Shown: positions 36,064-36,883 of the stretch, in pieces
Layout: every line of letters starts with the position of its first letter
How positions within the stretch are numbered: position 1 is the first letter of the stretch
Source of the DNA: an uncultured Pseudomonadota bacterium
GTDB lineage: Bacteria > Pseudomonadota > Gammaproteobacteria > Burkholderiales > Methylophilaceae
Reading direction: 5' to 3'
Length of the DNA stretch: 36,883 nucleotides
Assembly (NCBI GenBank): GCA_903876765.1
Contig: CAIRBH010000039.1
Coordinates: 1-36,883 of the forward strand
The notes under the pieces: generated by a model
Databases searched by the model: none
Told to the model about the DNA's origin: nothing
The model's input: the letters and a program-made list of their open reading frames with translations, nothing else
Program-made: the position numbers and the translations under genes

Positions 36064-36615
36064 TTATTTTGCTGCTTCTGCTACTTTTTGCAGATTAGCT
36101 AAACCAGAATCAAAAATATCGGTGATAGCTTTAACGGCGGTTGCATCATCTTGGCCTTCAGGGATAGGTGGGTTGAGTTTGTATAAGCGGTAAAAACGCC
36201 CTACCCAAGTAACCGTGGCCTCGCCAGCATTTGCGCCTGGCGTCACGGTCATGGTGGCGTTATAGTCGGTAAGCGGCAGTGTGCCAGAGATAATCTCATA
36301 TTTAATCTTCATGCTGGCATCATCTATGCTGCGCAGTTTTTCGTAAACACCACCACCTGATTTAAAGCTCAGTGTTCTGTAAGTTGCCATGTCGCCATTG
36401 TCATCTTTCTTTTGTTCTAACTTGGTGCTGGCAACACCAGGATGCCATTGATGAATATTGCCAAAATCTTTAACGATAGCCCATACTTTGGCAGGATCCG
36501 CTTTGATATTGATGGTTTTTTCTACTTTTTGTGGGGCAGGGCCGTGGGCATTAGCGCTGTAAGGCAGTAGGCTGATGCCTAGGCTAAGCGCGATTAAAGC
36601 TAAGATTTTTTTCAT
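36064..36615 (-). CDS. MxaD-like periplasmic SRPBCC protein
   Basis: This 183-residue exported protein has a signal peptide (MKKILALIALSLGISLLPYS, cut near ANA|HG). The mature start HGPAPQKVEKTINIKADPAKVWAIVKDFGNIHQWHPGV matches my memory of MxaD, a periplasmic protein of methylotrophs thought to help electron transfer between methanol dehydrogenase and cytochrome cL. The rest fits an SRPBCC/START-like cavity fold (about 30-175). No other mxa or xox gene is in the window, and related SRPBCC proteins exist in non-methylotrophs, so the role is provisional. GGAGA lies 8 nt before the ATG. Confidence 0.75.
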   Translation of the reverse strand: MKKILALIALSLGISLLPYSANAHGPAPQKVEKTINIKADPAKVWAIVKDFGNIHQWHPGVASTKLEQKKDDNGDMATYRTLSFKSGGGVYEKLRSIDDASMKIKYEIISGTLPLTDYNATMTVTPGANAGEATVTWVGRFYRLYKLNPPIPEGQDDATAVKAITDIFDSGLANLQKVAEAAK

Positions 36616-36669
36616 TTTTTCTTTCTCCAGGACTCTGAATGTATGAGGAATAATTAGAACTACAAAGCA

Positions 36670-36695
36670 TTATAAATGAGAACCCACATTTATAA
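36670..36695. promoter_or_regulatory. Inverted repeat upstream of the MxaD-like gene
   Basis: TTATAAATG (36670-36678) and CATTTATAA (36687-36695) are perfect complements with an 8-nt spacer, 55 nt upstream of the start. Each arm contains TATAAA-like sequence, so it may be an operator over a -10 region. A further 7-bp hairpin TGCTGCA/TGCAGCA lies at 36715-36733. Confidence 0.5.
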
Positions 36696-36745
36696 AATGA
36701 ATTAGCATGTTAAGTGCTGCAAACAATGCAGCAAGAGCAACGTAG

Positions 36746-36883
36746 TTGTAGGAGCGGTCTGTGACCGCGAATTGAGCAGGCCTATGGTTTTTGTAGGAGC
36801 TGTGACCGTTAATTGAGCAGGCCTATGGTTTTTGTAGGAGCTGTGACCGTTAATTGAGCAGGCCTATGGTTTTTGTAGGAGCG
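36746..36883 (+). repeat. REP-derived tandem array running off the right edge
   Basis: Units begin TTGTAGGAGC at 36746, 36791, 36832 and 36873, so the spacings are 45, 41 and 41 nt. The first unit contains the perfect palindrome GCGGTC-TGT-GACCGC after GTAGGA, the layout of REP elements used by RAYT transposases. Later units lost four bases and with them the palindrome (GAGCTGTGACCGTTAA). All share ATTGAGCAGGCCTATGG. The array continues beyond the window. Confidence 0.88.

Overview
The window reads as chromosomal DNA of a betaproteobacterium, most likely near the Methylophilaceae/Nitrosomonadales. Supporting signs are moderate GC, a long one-piece purL, serB, sucCD, a glutamine-dependent nadE, a PII gene, feoAB, a sigma54-type promoter in front of a type IV pilin, and an MxaD-like periplasmic protein of the kind found with methanol dehydrogenase. 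No rRNA marker is present and no search was run, so the taxon is an inference.

Region 1 (1-17626) is a putative two-partner secretion locus. It opens inside a giant exoprotein gene that has no start in the window (about 4,400 residues visible). That protein is almost wholly GLUG repeats in about ten blocks of 300-700 residues joined by a conserved hinge, and it ends in YDG/MBG-type modules. The FhaC/ShlB-type outer-membrane transporter follows 6 nt later. Three further same-strand genes follow: a PAPS-type sulfotransferase, a small protein with hand-seen similarity to HlyC-type toxin acyltransferases, and a soluble cytochrome P450. The order exoprotein-transporter-cytoplasmic modifying enzyme has precedents (HMW1A-B-C; CDI loci with CdiC). 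This possible tailored-exoprotein locus is the best candidate for an undescribed system here.

Region 2 (17627-25665) holds purL with an inverted repeat and no Shine-Dalgarno at its start, a small exported ankyrin protein, and a four-gene cluster. The cluster encodes a monohaem cytochrome c overlapping a Tat-exported flavocytochrome c flavoprotein subunit, then an unknown exported protein and a beta-propeller-like lipoprotein. This suggests a periplasmic sulfide (or related) dehydrogenase unit.

Region 3 (25666-32909) is housekeeping: a REP-like palindrome, a DUF455 ferritin-like protein, convergent serB, divergent sucCD, an exported ankyrin protein whose stop overlaps a TTG start of nadE, and the PII gene behind a repeat-rich upstream region.

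Region 4 (32910-36883) is mostly on the minus strand: feoA-feoB under a clear Fur box, a type IV pilin with a sigma54 promoter and a strong terminator, an MxaD-like SRPBCC protein, and a REP-derived tandem array running off the right edge.

A recurring theme is short-period tandem duplication: 14 nt before the sulfotransferase, 15 nt before the ankyrin gene, 12 nt before the PII gene, 15 nt inside feoA, 41-45 nt at the right edge, and 78-84 nt and about 0.9 kb inside the exoprotein gene. No tRNA, rRNA, CRISPR array, insertion sequence or phage gene was recognised.
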